Assembly: GCA_014529385.2 (NCBI GenBank)
Contig: CM043959.1
Location: 10,194,809 to 10,258,808, forward strand
From: Adiantum capillus-veneris
Lineage: Eukaryota; Streptophyta; Polypodiopsida; Polypodiales; Pteridaceae
Length of the DNA: 64,000 nt
Reading direction: 5' to 3'
Part shown: piece after piece, positions 43,591-54,625 of the stretch
Numbering within the stretch: the first letter of the stretch is position 1
How the letters are laid out: the number at the start of each line of letters is the position of its first letter
Program-made: the position numbers and the translations under genes
Notes under the pieces: model-generated
Database searches by the model: none
Seen by the model: the letters and a program-made list of their open reading frames with translations, nothing else
Told to the model about the DNA's origin: nothing

Positions 43591-44789
43591 ATTCACAAAC
43601 TGGGATGGATAACGCTCCTATGGTTCAGTCAACAACTATAGAATCCATAGATTCTATGGTTTCTAAAGTGCCCAAGATGGATGATATTTCTATACTAGAG
43701 TCTAGTGTTGTGCAACTTGAGCAAGCTTCCAATAATGAGAACCAAGAAATCGATGCTTCAAAAATGCAACATACATCAAAAGAGACTGAAAAGTCCACTC
43801 ACGAGCTATTGCCAATTGGTACTACGTCATGTAGCGTAGATGTTGAGAAATCCATGCTTACAATTATATTGGATTTAAATGGTCTATTGTTGAAACGTTC
43901 CCCTCAACCATCCTCACACCACAACTCAGTGCAAATGGATTCAAAAAGATATATTATACTCAGGCCAGGTTGCATCCAATTCTTGAAGACTATTTTACAA
44001 AGGTTTAATGTTGCAATTTGGTCGACAGCTACTAGGAATAATGTGTATCAAATCCTTGCAGCACTAAACAACTTAGCTGAGGATACATTGCCTTTCTTTG
44101 CAATTTGGTCGCAAGATGTTTGCTACACCGCTCAAACTCAAAAATTGTTTAGACCCGACAATCCAAACGTTGAGGCAATGTTCAAGCCTCTAGCCAAAAT
44201 TGCCATGGGGTTTGAATGTGATCCACAAAGAACAGTGCTTATTGATGACTCTCCTTACAAGGGATGTATTTCACCAGCAAACAATTGCATTTTTCCACCA
44301 CAATTTGATGCTGAGAAGATGGTTGACAATATGCTCTTGGAGGAGCTACTGCCATACTTGATTCAGCTTGATGAGAGAAGGGATGTGCGTGATTTAATTG
44401 CTTCTAATCGTTATGGACAACCTATAGTGACAAATGATAGTGAATACAAACAAATCATGGAGTATTGGAAGCAGAAAAATGATGTTTGGTCAGCTAAGGT
44501 GTTCTTTACAAGAAGAATACCACCTGCAAAAGGTGACAGAGATGAAACTATCATTGAAGATGCAAGTGACACAAGCCACCGCAATGAAATGAGAAGAGCC
44601 CAAATACAAGAGATCTTGGCAAAGGAGCGTACACCCATTGAAAGCATGAAGGCGTCACAATTGACCACTTTAGCTAGGCAATTGGGTTGTAACACAAAAG
44701 GAGTTTTGAAGGCAACCACAGCAAAGGCTTATATAAATAAGGTGAAAGCTGAGAACAATCTTCTAAGGCTGGATAGAAAGCAACCCTAA
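43591..44789 (+). CDS. FCP1-like (NLI-interacting factor type) HAD phosphatase-fold protein 1
   Basis: The exon starts after the acceptor at 43590 in phase 1, and its first ATG is at 43605, giving 394 residues if used. Counting from that ATG, residues 1-80 are acidic and disordered. The FCP1-like domain covers about 85-250: ILDLNGLLL (motif I, D90), AIWSTATRNN (motif II, about 139-146) and VLIDDSPYKG (motif III/IV, D214-D215). The usual second aspartate of DxD is asparagine (N92). A basic C-terminal segment with LTTLARQLGCNTKG resembles a SAP DNA-binding helix pair. FCP1-like enzymes remove phosphate from the RNA polymerase II tail or from signalling proteins. The DLNG form is found in some plant paralogues and may be inactive or altered. 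It may be its own gene or an alternative 3' exon of the ParB-like gene. Confidence 0.78.
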
Positions 44790-44883
44790 GGTACTAGTGA
44801 CATGTCATATATTCTTGATACACATGCTTGAACACTCATGTGCATGGTATCTAACAAATCTTTCTTTTTATTCCTTCTTGCAG

Positions 44884-44991
44884 GATCTTACAAAGGATAC
44901 TACTAGATGGAGCTCAATCAATAGAGATTTTGATATTTTTGCTCAAAATAATGAAGCAGTCACCTACATTTTTTGTTTATCAATTTCTTGA
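44884..44991 (+). other. Possible 3' untranslated exon after FCP1-like 1
   Basis: AAG|GTACTAG right after the stop at 44787-44789 and the acceptor TTCCTTCTTGCAG (ending 44883) define a 93-bp intron. The following sequence is open for 35 codons but lies after the stop codon, so it would be 3' untranslated. Confidence 0.35.
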
Positions 44992-45765
44992 GAGACTTTA
45001 TTTTAGTTTGTAATCATCAAATGAAATGAAAAAGTATCCTTCTTATTAAGATTGTTGATCTTTTTCTTGTTCAAACATTTCAATTGTGATTTATAGTTTT
45101 GTTAGCATGAGATTGTGCTTTTTTAGTTTGAAAAAAACTGTCAAAGATCCAAGTCTTTTTGGCTTTACTTAAGTTATTAATTGTGAAAGATCCAAGTTTT
45201 TTTTCTTTACTTAAGTTATTGATTGCCTATGTAATAGTCCTTAAAACAATATCGGATGGCTTTCTTGCTCCATGTCTCACATTGGTCTTTAGGTAAGACA
45301 AGTGGTGACCTTGAAAGTATGGTCTCATATCTCGATCAAGTGAAGAGACATGAAGCTTAAATATCACTACTATGTATCTAGTGTTAAACTCCATCGAGAC
45401 AAAGACTAGATAGCCAAATTGCAGTCGAGTTTAAGTGAAAAATCCATTTGAGCTAAGGTAAAACTTATAGTGCCTCATTTTTCTAGGATTCTACCCCATC
45501 AAGGAAGTTAGAATCTAGCACAAACCAATTAAGACTCTTTTGGAGCCTAGATAGGACAATTCGTGGAACTTATGAAACTTATTATTGAGTTAGAGTCTAG
45601 TTTAGATAAGCAAAAGATCTTCAAACCAGCACTTGGTCTTACTATTCAATATTCAAAGTCCCTTGAGGCTAACAAATTACATACCCACTTGTAACCTAAC
45701 TAATGAGTAATTATATAGATCTAAGCAAGTATATATAATGAGTCTTCAAACTAATAATCCAAGGG
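44992..45765. other. Gene-free spacer where the motif orientation flips
   Basis: It is A/T-rich. A last forward motif variant is at about 45296 (GACAAGTGGTGACCTTG) and the first reverse one at about 45779. No gene, RNA or regulatory site can be supported. Confidence 0.6.
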
Positions 45766-48700
45766 AAGAGAGTAGCAAGGTCCACTACTTGTCCAAGCTC
45801 AGCTCTAGACAACATAGAAAGATTAGTTCTACTAATTGTCTAATTATAGGCATGGAGAAATGATAGAAGGTTGACCACTTGTCCAACCTATCATCTCTAG
45901 TAAGATGGGAGGTTTGGCCTTAAGATTCACCATGTAACCAACCTATACATCATTGTATTATGAAGAGTAAAAAAAGCAAAGCTCCACCACTTGTCCAAGC
46001 TAGTTCTAAAAATCCACATGGAGATAAGCAAGCTCCACCATTTGTCGAATCTCTCTTCCATTTAAACATGAAAAAAACTCATCTATGTTGTACAAGGGGG
46101 ACTTTTTCCAAGGTCCACCACTTGTCAAGATTAGGATCCTTGTAGCACGAGTGTTTTTTGGTCTCAGATACTACCACTTGTACACTCTATGTCATTTTAT
46201 TAAGGAAGAACTATGTATTTAAGGTCCACACTTGTTTCAACCTATAAGGTACATCATAAATATCTTAAATGGTATCCTTTATCACACTTGAAATTGCCCA
46301 TGATATGTTTTTCACGGGCGGTTTCATTCCAAGGTCCACCACTTGTCCAAGCTAAACTCTATTCAAACATTTAGAGAGATAGCAATGGTCCACCACTTGT
46401 CCAAGCTAACTCTATTGAAACATAGAGAGAAGCAAAGGTTACCACTTGTCAAAGCTAGGCTACGTTGAAGTATGGATGAGAAGTAACCTTCCATCATTTT
46501 TCCAAGATAGGTGCCATTCAAACATGGAAAGAATCAAGATCTACCATGTCTCCGAGATTCTAGGCTCCATTGAAACACCCTAAAACCATGATATTTTGTA
46601 CATGGGGTGTTTGCATTCAAGGTCTACCACTTCTCTAACGTATTATACCTAGTAGCATGAGTGATTTGGTCTTAAGATTCACCACTTATCCACTCTATGT
46701 CATTATATTAAGAATAACTGGGTGTTAAGGTCCACCACTAGTCCAACCTATAAGGGTATATCTTAAATGGTATCCTTCACCACTTATCAAGGTCCATCAC
46801 CACTTTTCCAACCTATAAGGTTATATCTTGAATGATATTTTTCCTCATCACTTGTAATGTCCATGCTATGTTTTACAAAGGGGTTTTGTTCCAAGACCCA
46901 CCACTTGTCCAAGCTAACTCTATCCACCACTTGTCCAAGATAGGCTCCATTGAAACATGGAGAGAAGGATGATCCACCATTTCTCCAAGATAGGTTCCAT
47001 TGAAACATTGAGAGAAGCAATCTCCACCATGTCTCCAAGCTAGGCTCCATTGAAATACCCTAAACCCATAATTTTGTACATGAGGGGTTTACATTCAAGG
47101 TCCACCACTTGTCCAACCTATTATCCCTAGTAGCAAGAGTGGTTTGGTCTCAAGATTCACCACTTGTACACTCTATGTCATTATATTAAGAAGAAATATG
47201 TGTTAAAGTCCACCACTTGTCCAGCCTATAAGGTTATATTTTAAATAGTATCCTTTCTCACCACTTGAAATGCCCATGATATGTTTTACATGGGGGTTTC
47301 ATTCCAAGGTCCACCACTTGTCCAAGCTAACTCTATTAAAACATATAGAGAAAGAAAGGTCCACCACTTGTCCAAGCTAGGCTCATTGAAACATGGAGAG
47401 AAGGAACCTCCACTGTTTCTCCTAGATAGGCTCCATTGAAACATGGAGAGAAATAAGCTCCACCATGTCTCCAAGTTGCTAGGCTCCATTGAAATACCCA
47501 ATACCCATAATTTTTTGTACATGGGGGGTTTACATTCAAGGTTCACCACTTGTCCAACCTATTATCCCTAGTAGGTTTGGTCTCATGATTCACCACTTGT
47601 CCACTCTATGTCATTATATTAAGAGGAATTAGGTGTTAAGGTCCACCACTTGTCCAACCTATAATGTTATAGCTTGAATGGTATTTTTTCTCACCACTTG
47701 TAATGCCCATGACATGATTTACATGGGGGTTTTGTTCCAAGGTACACCACTTATCCAAGATAAATCTATTGAAACATAGAGAGAAACAAAGGTCCACCAC
47801 TTTTCCAAGCTAGGCTGCATTGAAACATGGACCTTAATACCAAATTATTTCTAGTAGCATGAGTGATATTTTGTACATGGGGCGTTTACATTCAAGGTCC
47901 ACCACTTGTCCAACCTATTTCCCTAGTAGGTTTGGTCCCAATTTCACCACTTATCCACTCTATGTCATTATATTAAGAATAATTGGGTGTTAAGGTCCAC
48001 CACTTGTCCAACCTATAAGGTTATATATTGAATGGTATTTTTTCTCACCACTTGTAATGCCCATGATATGTTTTACATGGGGTTTTTGTTCCAAGGTCCA
48101 CCACTTTTCCAAGATAACTCTATTTAAACATAGAGAGAAACAAAGGTCCACCACTTGTCCAATCTAGGCTCCATTGAAACATGGAGAGAATGATGCTGCA
48201 CCATTTATCCAAGATAGGCTGCATTGAAACATGGAGAGAAGCAAGCTTTACCATGTTTCCAAGCTAGGATCCATTGAAACACTCTAGGGGGTTTTATTTC
48301 AAGGCCCACCACTTGTTTAACCTATTATCCCTAGTAGCATGAGTGGTTTGGTTTCAAGATTCACCACTTGTACACTCTATGTCATTATATTGTGTTAAAG
48401 TCCACCACTTGTCCAACCTATAAGGTTATATCTTAAATGGTATCCTTTCTCGCCACTTGAAATGCCCATGATATGTTTTACATGGGAGTTTCATTCCAAG
48501 ATCCACCACTTGTCCAAGCTAACCATATTCAAACATAGAGAGAAACAAAGGTCCACGACTTGTCCAAGCTAGGCTCCATTGAAACATGGAGAGAAGGAAC
48601 CTCCACCATTTCTCCTAGATAGGCTCCATTAAAACATGGAGAGAAGTAAGTTCCACCATGTCTCCAAGATGCTAGGCTCCATTGAAATACGCAAAACCCA

Positions 48701-49640
48701 TGATATTTTGTACATGGGTGATTTACATTCAAGGTCAACCATTTCTCCAACCTATTATCCCTAGTAGGTTTGGTCTCACAATTCACCACTTTTCCACTAT
48801 ATGTCATTATAATAAGAGGAATTGGGTGCTAAGGTCCACCACTTGTCCAGCCTATAAGGTTATACCTTGAATGGTATTTTTTCTCACCACTTGTAATGCC
48901 CATGACATGCTTTACATGGGGGTTTTGTTCCAAGGTTCACCACTTGTCCAAGAAAATTCTATTGAAACATAGAGAGAAACAAAGGTCCACCACTTTTCCA
49001 AGCTAGGCTCCATTGAAACATGGACCTTAATACCAAATTATTCCTAGTAGCATGAGTAATATTTTGTACATGGGGGGTTTGCATTCAAGGTCCACCACTT
49101 GTCCAACGTACTTTTCCTAGTAGGTTTGGTCGCAAGATTCACCACTTGTCCACTCTATGTCATTATATTAATAATAATTGGGTGTTAAGGTCCACCACTT
49201 TTCCAACCTATAAGGTTATATATTGAATGGTATTTTTTCTCACCACTTGTAATGTCCATGATATGTTTTACATGGGGATTTTGTTCCAAGGTCCACCACT
49301 TGTCCAAGCTAGATCTGTTCAAACATAGAGAGAAACAAACATGCACCACTTGTCCAAGGTAGGCTCCATTGAAACATGGAGAGAATGATGCTCCACCATT
49401 TATCCAAGATAGACTCCATTGAAACATGGAGAGAAGTAAGCTCCACCATGTTTCCAAGATGCTAGAGTCCATTGAAATACCCAAAACCCCTGATACTTTG
49501 TACATGGGGGGTTTACATTCAAGGTCCACCACTTGTCCAACCTATTATCCCTAGTAGCATGAGTGGCTTGGTCTCAGGATTCACCACTTGTCCACTCTAT
49601 ATCATTATATTAAGAAAAATTGGGTTTCCATATCTAAATG
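45766..49640 (-). repeat. Motif array 4 (reverse orientation)
   Basis: The same motif now reads GGTCCACCACTTGTCCAA on the plus strand, with the spacers also reverse-complemented (CCATTGAAACATGGAGAG). The left edge repeats, inverted, the junction segment found at 36901-37060 (CTAGACAACATAGA, AATTGTCTAAT). Arrays 2 and 4 are therefore inverted copies of one structure flanking the cargo exons at 37.1-45 kb. Confidence 0.92.
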
Positions 49641-49962
49641 GATCTTTGCTTGGATAAGTGGTAGACCTTGAGACCTAAATACCCATTCTACACTAGAGCA
49701 TTGGTTAAGCCTTATACACTTCAAGCATACCTTTAACAACAAGTAGTAGTTATTAGTTGACTTAAATCTAGTTGAACTCCATGGTATTGAGACTAAGAGA
49801 GAGTGTAGCATAAAAAAGAGTCAGGATTTTAATTTGACTTTCTTTCTATTAATGAGTAGATCATAGATGGATTTTGGTATCTAATAAAACCTTAGGGTAG
49901 ACAATGTAAAAATCATGTCTATTGTTGTGTTTGCATTAAGTGTTCTTGTTCTTTAATTTCAG

Positions 49963-50738
49963 AACCATTACAGAAAAATGGATTGGCTATATGCTGGCAT
50001 AAATTGAAGAAAACTATTGAATTACCCATCCAACCTCCTCCAAGACCTTGTCCAAGGAATGAATCACCTCCTTATCACCTACCACTTGCTTTCAAGGACA
50101 TCAAAAGAGTACTTATCTTGGATCTAGAGGGGTTACTTCTCAAGACAGTTGAAATGAAACATGGAGATTCTATGCCATCTTGGGCTCAACACATGCGACT
50201 TGTGGAGGACAAAGATGAAGTTTATCATGTGGTGCGACCAGACGCACAAAGTTTTTTGGATTTTTGTGCTGAATACTTTGAGCTATGGATATGGAGTTGC
50301 TATAACTTAACAAGGGTGCAACGCATCACACAAAAGTGTTTTCCTGAGCAGTATACCAAGTTCAAGGTGTTTATGAGTAACAAAAATTGCCAAAATCCAA
50401 ATATCATGTTAGGATTTACAAGGGTTTATCACAAAAATCTGAGTGATATTTGGAAGATATTTGAGGATTTGGATGCAAACAATACCTTAATTTTTGATGA
50501 CACTCCATATAGGGTGATGTGGAACATGCCAGGGACATATCTTATATTTCCAAAGATGTGGAGGCAAACTTCCGAGCAACTTCAAAACTTCTTGCAGAGA
50601 ACCATAATTCCATGGTTGGTAGGATGGTTGTATGCAAGAGATAAGAGAGTCTATACATATAACACAATTGTAAATCAGTATAGTGATTCTGAGACAAATT
50701 ATGTCCTTGGTGTGTACTTGTCAACACGAAAGCATTGA
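49963..50738 (+). CDS. FCP1-like HAD phosphatase-fold exon 2
   Basis: An acceptor (TTCTTTAATTTCAG, ending 49962) is followed by an open frame in phase 1. The first ATG comes only after motif I, so an upstream coding exon is required; the donor at 39795 would fit. The exon encodes about 258 residues. Motifs: VLILDLEGLLLK (motif I with glutamate in place of the second aspartate), LWIWSCYNLTR (motif II) and LIFDDTPYRV (motif III/IV). The C-terminal half (LQNFLQRTIIPWLVGWLYA) is typical of the end of FCP1-like domains. It is clearly related to the exon at 43591 but divergent, suggesting old duplication within the element. The altered motif I makes phosphatase activity uncertain. Confidence 0.75.
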
Positions 50739-51578
50739 ATAAATATGGCTATAAGATGCTTTTTTTATTCTAGTGTGTATCTTTCAACATTTGTATAATT
50801 TGATATAGTCTTTTTTTTTTTTTATAAAAGGTGTGTCAATTTTATGAACACTTGAATGGAGTGCACCCTACTCTAAGGGGACTTCAATGTACTATTGGAG
50901 TGCATCCTATTGTAAGGGGACTCTGATGTATTGCTAGAGTGCACCCAAATTTTTGGGGACTCATTTTTTATTTGATTGGGGCCTATGTTGGGTCATATAG
51001 TAAAAGAAATTCATTTTTTGTCAATTCATATCGAGGTTGCATTTATTTGGAACTATGAAAGAATTGATGTTTGATGTCAAAATAAAACTTGTAAGTGTGG
51101 ATCAGAGAATTCATGGACTTTAAATATGTGAGAGGGATCTTTTTCTTGGGCACAAATGTTTGCTTCAAGAATTTTGTCATTACATACTTTATGTGAAAGA
51201 GTTTTAGAACCTAAAAGACTTTGAAAACAAAACTATGGAATCTAAGTGCATGTATTCTTGAATGGCTTGAAAGTTGATGTATACATGCATGTCGCCTTGA
51301 TGAAGATTTAGATCTGACAAGATGGAAAGATATAGTTCTTGGACGTTACCTTTGTCAATTTGGTAATAACATATTTAACTTTCTTTTAATATGGGTGGAA
51401 AATATATTATTATGTGCATTTGGAAAATATATTATTATGTGCATATTTAACTTTCTTTTAATATGGGTGGAAAATATATTATTATGTGCATTTGGAACCT
51501 AATTGCTTGACCTTCAAACCAAGATTCCTATGTTATTTTTTCATATACTTTTTTATACTGAATTAAGATTGTGGATGC
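50739..51578. other. Gene-free spacer with two local direct repeats
   Basis: GAGTGCA(C/T)CC..TAAGGGGACT recurs three times at 50858-50971 (period about 50 bp). A 55-bp segment beginning CATATTTAACTTTC occurs at 51370-51424 and again at 51442-51496. The rest is unique A/T-rich sequence and would include the 3' end of the FCP1-like transcript. Confidence 0.6.
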
Positions 51579-53020
51579 AAGGTCCACCACTTGTTCAAGT
51601 TAGATCTAAGAAAGTATATATACTGAGTCTTCAAACTAGTAAACCAAGGGAGAGAGAAGCAGGGTCCATCACTTGTCCAAGCTCATCTCTAGACAACATA
51701 GAGAGATGTTATGTCTACTAATTGTCCAATATAGTCATGGAGAAATGATAGAAGGTTGATCCACTTGTCCAACCTATCATCTCTAGTAAAATGGGAGGTT
51801 TGGCCTTAAGATTCACCATGTAACCAACATATACTTCATTGTATTATGAAGAGTAGAAAAGAAAAGCTCCACCACTTGTCTAAGGTAGTTCCAAAATCAA
51901 CATGGAGAGAAGAAAGCTTCACCATTTGTCCAAGATAGGCTCCATTAAAACATGGAAAACCTCATATATGTTGTACATGGAAGCTTTTTTCCAAGGTCCA
52001 CCACTTGTCCAAGCTAGGATCCATTAAAACATGGATAGAAACAAGGCTCCACAACTTGTCCAACCTTTATAGCTGCGAAGTGTACCGGTTGTCTAAACTA
52101 GGCATGGGAAAATAATAGAAGGTCCACCACTTATCCAATATATTATCTCTAATAGCATGGGAGGTTTGGTCTCAAGATTTAGGAATTGGCTGACCTGTAT
52201 TTCATTGTATTATGATGAATTTGGTTTTAAAGTCAACTACTTATCCAAGCTATAAGTTTATATCTTGAATGGTATTCCTTCCCATCACTTAGAAAACCAA
52301 TGATATGTTGTACATGGGAGGGTTTGTTACAAGGTCCACCACTTGTCCAAGCTAGTTTCATTGAAACATGGATGAAGACAAGCTCCACCATTTGTTAAAG
52401 CTAGACTCCATTGAAATCTAGAAAATCCATTCTATGTTGTACATGGGGTTTTTGTTTTAAGGTCCAACACTTGTCCAAGCTAAGATCCATTGAAACATGG
52501 AGTAGAGAAACACTCCACCACTTGTCCAAGCTAGGCAACATTGATAGTAGTTGGTTTATTTTGAAGATCCACCACGTGTCTAAGCTAACTCTATTGAAAC
52601 ATAGAGAGAAGCAAAGGTCCACCAACTGTTCAAGCTAGGCTCCATTGAAACATGGACAGAAGCAAGCTCCACCATTTCTCCAAGATAGACTCCATTGAAA
52701 CATGGAGAGAATCAAAGGTCCACCATTTCTCCAAGCCAAGATCTAGTTGTCCAACCTATAAGGTTATATCTTAAATGGTAATCTTTCTAATCACTTGGAA
52801 TACCCATGATATGTTTTACATGGGGGTTTTGTTCCAAGATCACCACTTGTCCAAGCTAACTCTATTGAAACATAGAGAGAAGCAAAGGTCCACCACTTGT
52901 CCAAGCTAGTCTCCATTGAAACAAGGAGAGAAGCAAGCTCCATCATTTCTCCAAGATAGGCTAGCATGGATAAGTGCACCTTGAAACCAACCTTCCTATG
53001 AGGCAATAGAGCATATGCTA
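51579..53020 (-). repeat. Motif array 5 (reverse orientation), near the right end
   Basis: It begins with another inverted copy of the junction segment (CTAGACAACATAGAGAG at about 51690) and continues with degenerate reverse motif copies to about 52.9 kb. The right inverted repeat itself contains a partial motif (GTTGTCCAACCTAGG at about 53430), linking the array to the transposon end. Confidence 0.88.
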
Positions 53021-53449
53021 CATATTTTATGTATGCCCCATGCCTCAAATTAAGAAGTTGTAGATTAGAAGTGGACCTTGCTTAAATGTCACATGCAATA
53101 AATTAAGGAAAAATAGCCAAGTGGATTGTATTCCTCAATGGATCCTTGCTTTCACAAGTTGTGAACCTTGAGTCACTTTTACATTAACTTGGACAAGTGG
53201 TGGACCTAGAAACCAAGCTCTCCATGTTGAGATAAGTTGTAGGTAGGACATTAGAACATAGACAACGATAATGGATGCAATATACTCCTCTCCTAATAAT
53301 CCAATTGATTGAAACCATGATATTTTAGTTGTTTTCATTGTGTATTGTATGTGCATAAAGTGGAATGAGACCTTAAGAAAACTCAAATTTTTGACAAAAT
53401 CTCTATATTTTATACATGATATATTGAAAGTTGTCCAACCTAGGAATTG

Positions 53450-53479
53450 GGATTTTCCCACTTTACCTAATATGGTCTT
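53450..53479 (-). repeat. Right terminal inverted repeat of the giant transposon
   Basis: Its reverse complement starts AAGACCATATTAGGTA, matching the left end, then AAGTGGGAAAATCC. It is followed by the TAAT duplication. Confidence 0.92.
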
Positions 53480-53483
53480 TAAT
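53480..53483. repeat. 4-bp target-site duplication, right copy (TAAT)
   Basis: It matches the left copy at 23139-23142. Downstream TCTCGTGGG resumes the unit 3 ORF. Confidence 0.92.
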
Positions 53484-53695
53484 TCTCGTGGGATCATAGG
53501 TACATCGACCGATTGCCCTTGAGGATCTCTGAAAGTCCCCTGGTAGATCTTTATTCCCTCTTTTTCTAGTACTGCTTCCTCCACCCAAGTCTTGGTTGGC
53601 TTTAGGGTTTCTGTTGGAATATCAAAAGGTTCTGCTTCTGCAAGAGCGTCCTTGATGGTTGGTCTTTTTCTCTTAGTCCCCGGCAGCGGCGCCAA
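53484..53695 (-). pseudogene. Coiled-coil retroelement ORF of unit 3, N-terminal part (interrupted)
   Basis: It encodes the first 70 codons of the protein seen whole in unit 1, from the PBS through DVPMIPREL, with the same sequence. The frame then runs into the right end of the transposon (KTILGKVGK) and would give a chimeric product. The rest of the ORF is at 20103-23142. Confidence 0.9.
53677..53694 (-). other. Primer-binding site of unit 3 (tRNA-Asp type)
   Basis: TCCCCGGCAGCGGCGCCA, two bases from LTR D and identical to the sites of units 1 and 2. Confidence 0.9.
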
Positions 53696-53696
53696 A

Positions 53697-54625
53697 TGTT
53701 AAGGCGGTTACGCCGCTAGCGGAAGCTAAATAGCGAGAACTCAACCAACAACAGAAATTGTCAGACGAGGACAAAGCTTGACCCGACAACTAGGTGGGTG
53801 TCAAATCACCTACTCGACCTTCTAATGACAATCACTACTAAGGAAATCAAATCTAAGTTCTAAAATACGCAAGTGACTGAAATCCGTACTACGAACGAAT
53901 GCTATACGAAATAGGATCTAGAATCATCGAATCGATCTCAAACTCAAGGGGAAGTCTATACACTAGGTAAGAACAACACCCTAAAGACTTGAACTGCAAA
54001 ATCAACCTATAACCACTCCGTGCGATAAACGCGTATGAAGACAGGCCGAAAAATACAGGTGACCGAAACTTGACCCCGATGGTACTAATGTGTAGCTCTA
54101 CTCGTTGTGGTTCTATAGATATGCTGCACGCTCTATTCCGACACACGAGTTGGAAGAAAACTCACACCGAAGCTCGTAGGAACTTACCACACATAGAAGC
54201 CGATAACGCGCACTCTTGGTATCAGTGCGTAGCTCTCGCCGTTGCTAACACAATGGCGGTGTCGCTTCTCCAATGGCGGTCCCGTAGCTCGCGTAGCAAG
54301 GAGATAAGACTCTCTCTCTCTCTCTCTCTCTCTCAGACACAGTCACGGCGCTCAAAAACTCACTTTGATTAATAATTGAATCTTCCCTTTTAGGTTACAA
54401 AACTTTGGCTTATATACCTCAGCCTTGGAGGTGAGAACATCTCTAATTATTTACATCAGCAGGTGAAATTACGTCGGGATTACAAGCTGGAAACTCAATT
54501 GAGTCCCGTTACTTAATGAATGGCTCAAATCAAAATTAATGTCGGAAAGACATTTATTACAATCAATGGTTACAAAATGATGGGTGTGAACAAAAATGCG
54601 GGTGTGATCCTCTGCTGGCTCAACA
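53697..54625 (-). repeat. LTR copy D (5' LTR of unit 3, outer end of the array)
   Basis: This 929-bp LTR has a 13-bp deletion relative to A, B and C (after GACCCG at about 53784). Its TATA box is at plus-strand 54409-54416. It ends AACA and is followed at once by unrelated gypsy integrase sequence, with no polypurine tract. Confidence 0.94.

Larger units (their letters stand above)
23143..53479. mobile_element. Giant DNA transposon (30,337 bp) with DDE transposase and chromatin-enzyme cargo
   Basis: Both ends start AAGACCATATTAGGTA in inverted orientation and are flanked by TAAT duplications. The element inserted cleanly into the ORF of unit 3. Left to right it holds: a minus-strand transposase (23590-26187, perhaps with an upstream exon at 30418-30508), motif arrays, plus-strand cargo exons (37143-50738), and more motif arrays in the opposite orientation. 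A 4-bp duplication, short inverted repeats, a DUF7869-like DDE protein and a size near 30 kb do not match common plant superfamilies: hAT has 8 bp, MULE 9 bp, CACTA and Harbinger 3 bp, Tc1/mariner TA. It has no helicase or protein-primed polymerase, so it is not a Helitron or Maverick. The superfamily is left open. Confidence 0.9.
19114..54625 (-). mobile_element. Non-autonomous LTR retrotransposon, unit 3, split by a 30.3-kb insertion
   Basis: This unit has the same structure as unit 1: LTR C, PPT, long coiled-coil ORF, PBS, LTR D. The internal region is interrupted at 23142/23143 and resumes at 53484. Without the insertion and one copy of the TAAT duplication the unit would be about 5.2 kb and its ORF would match unit 1 continuously. 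No PPT follows LTR D and unrelated sequence begins at once, so D is the outer end of the array. The bases CAAGA after D are the candidate target duplication; the partner lies outside the window. Confidence 0.92.

Noticed and set aside
26280-53020. Regularly spaced repeats as a possible CRISPR array
   Set aside because: Spacers are repeated rather than unique, the units vary, the context is eukaryotic and no cas genes are present.
23143-53479. Helitron, Maverick/Polinton or CACTA identity for the 30-kb element
   Set aside because: There are inverted ends and a 4-bp duplication, no Rep/helicase, no protein-primed polymerase or capsid genes, and the ends do not read CACTA.
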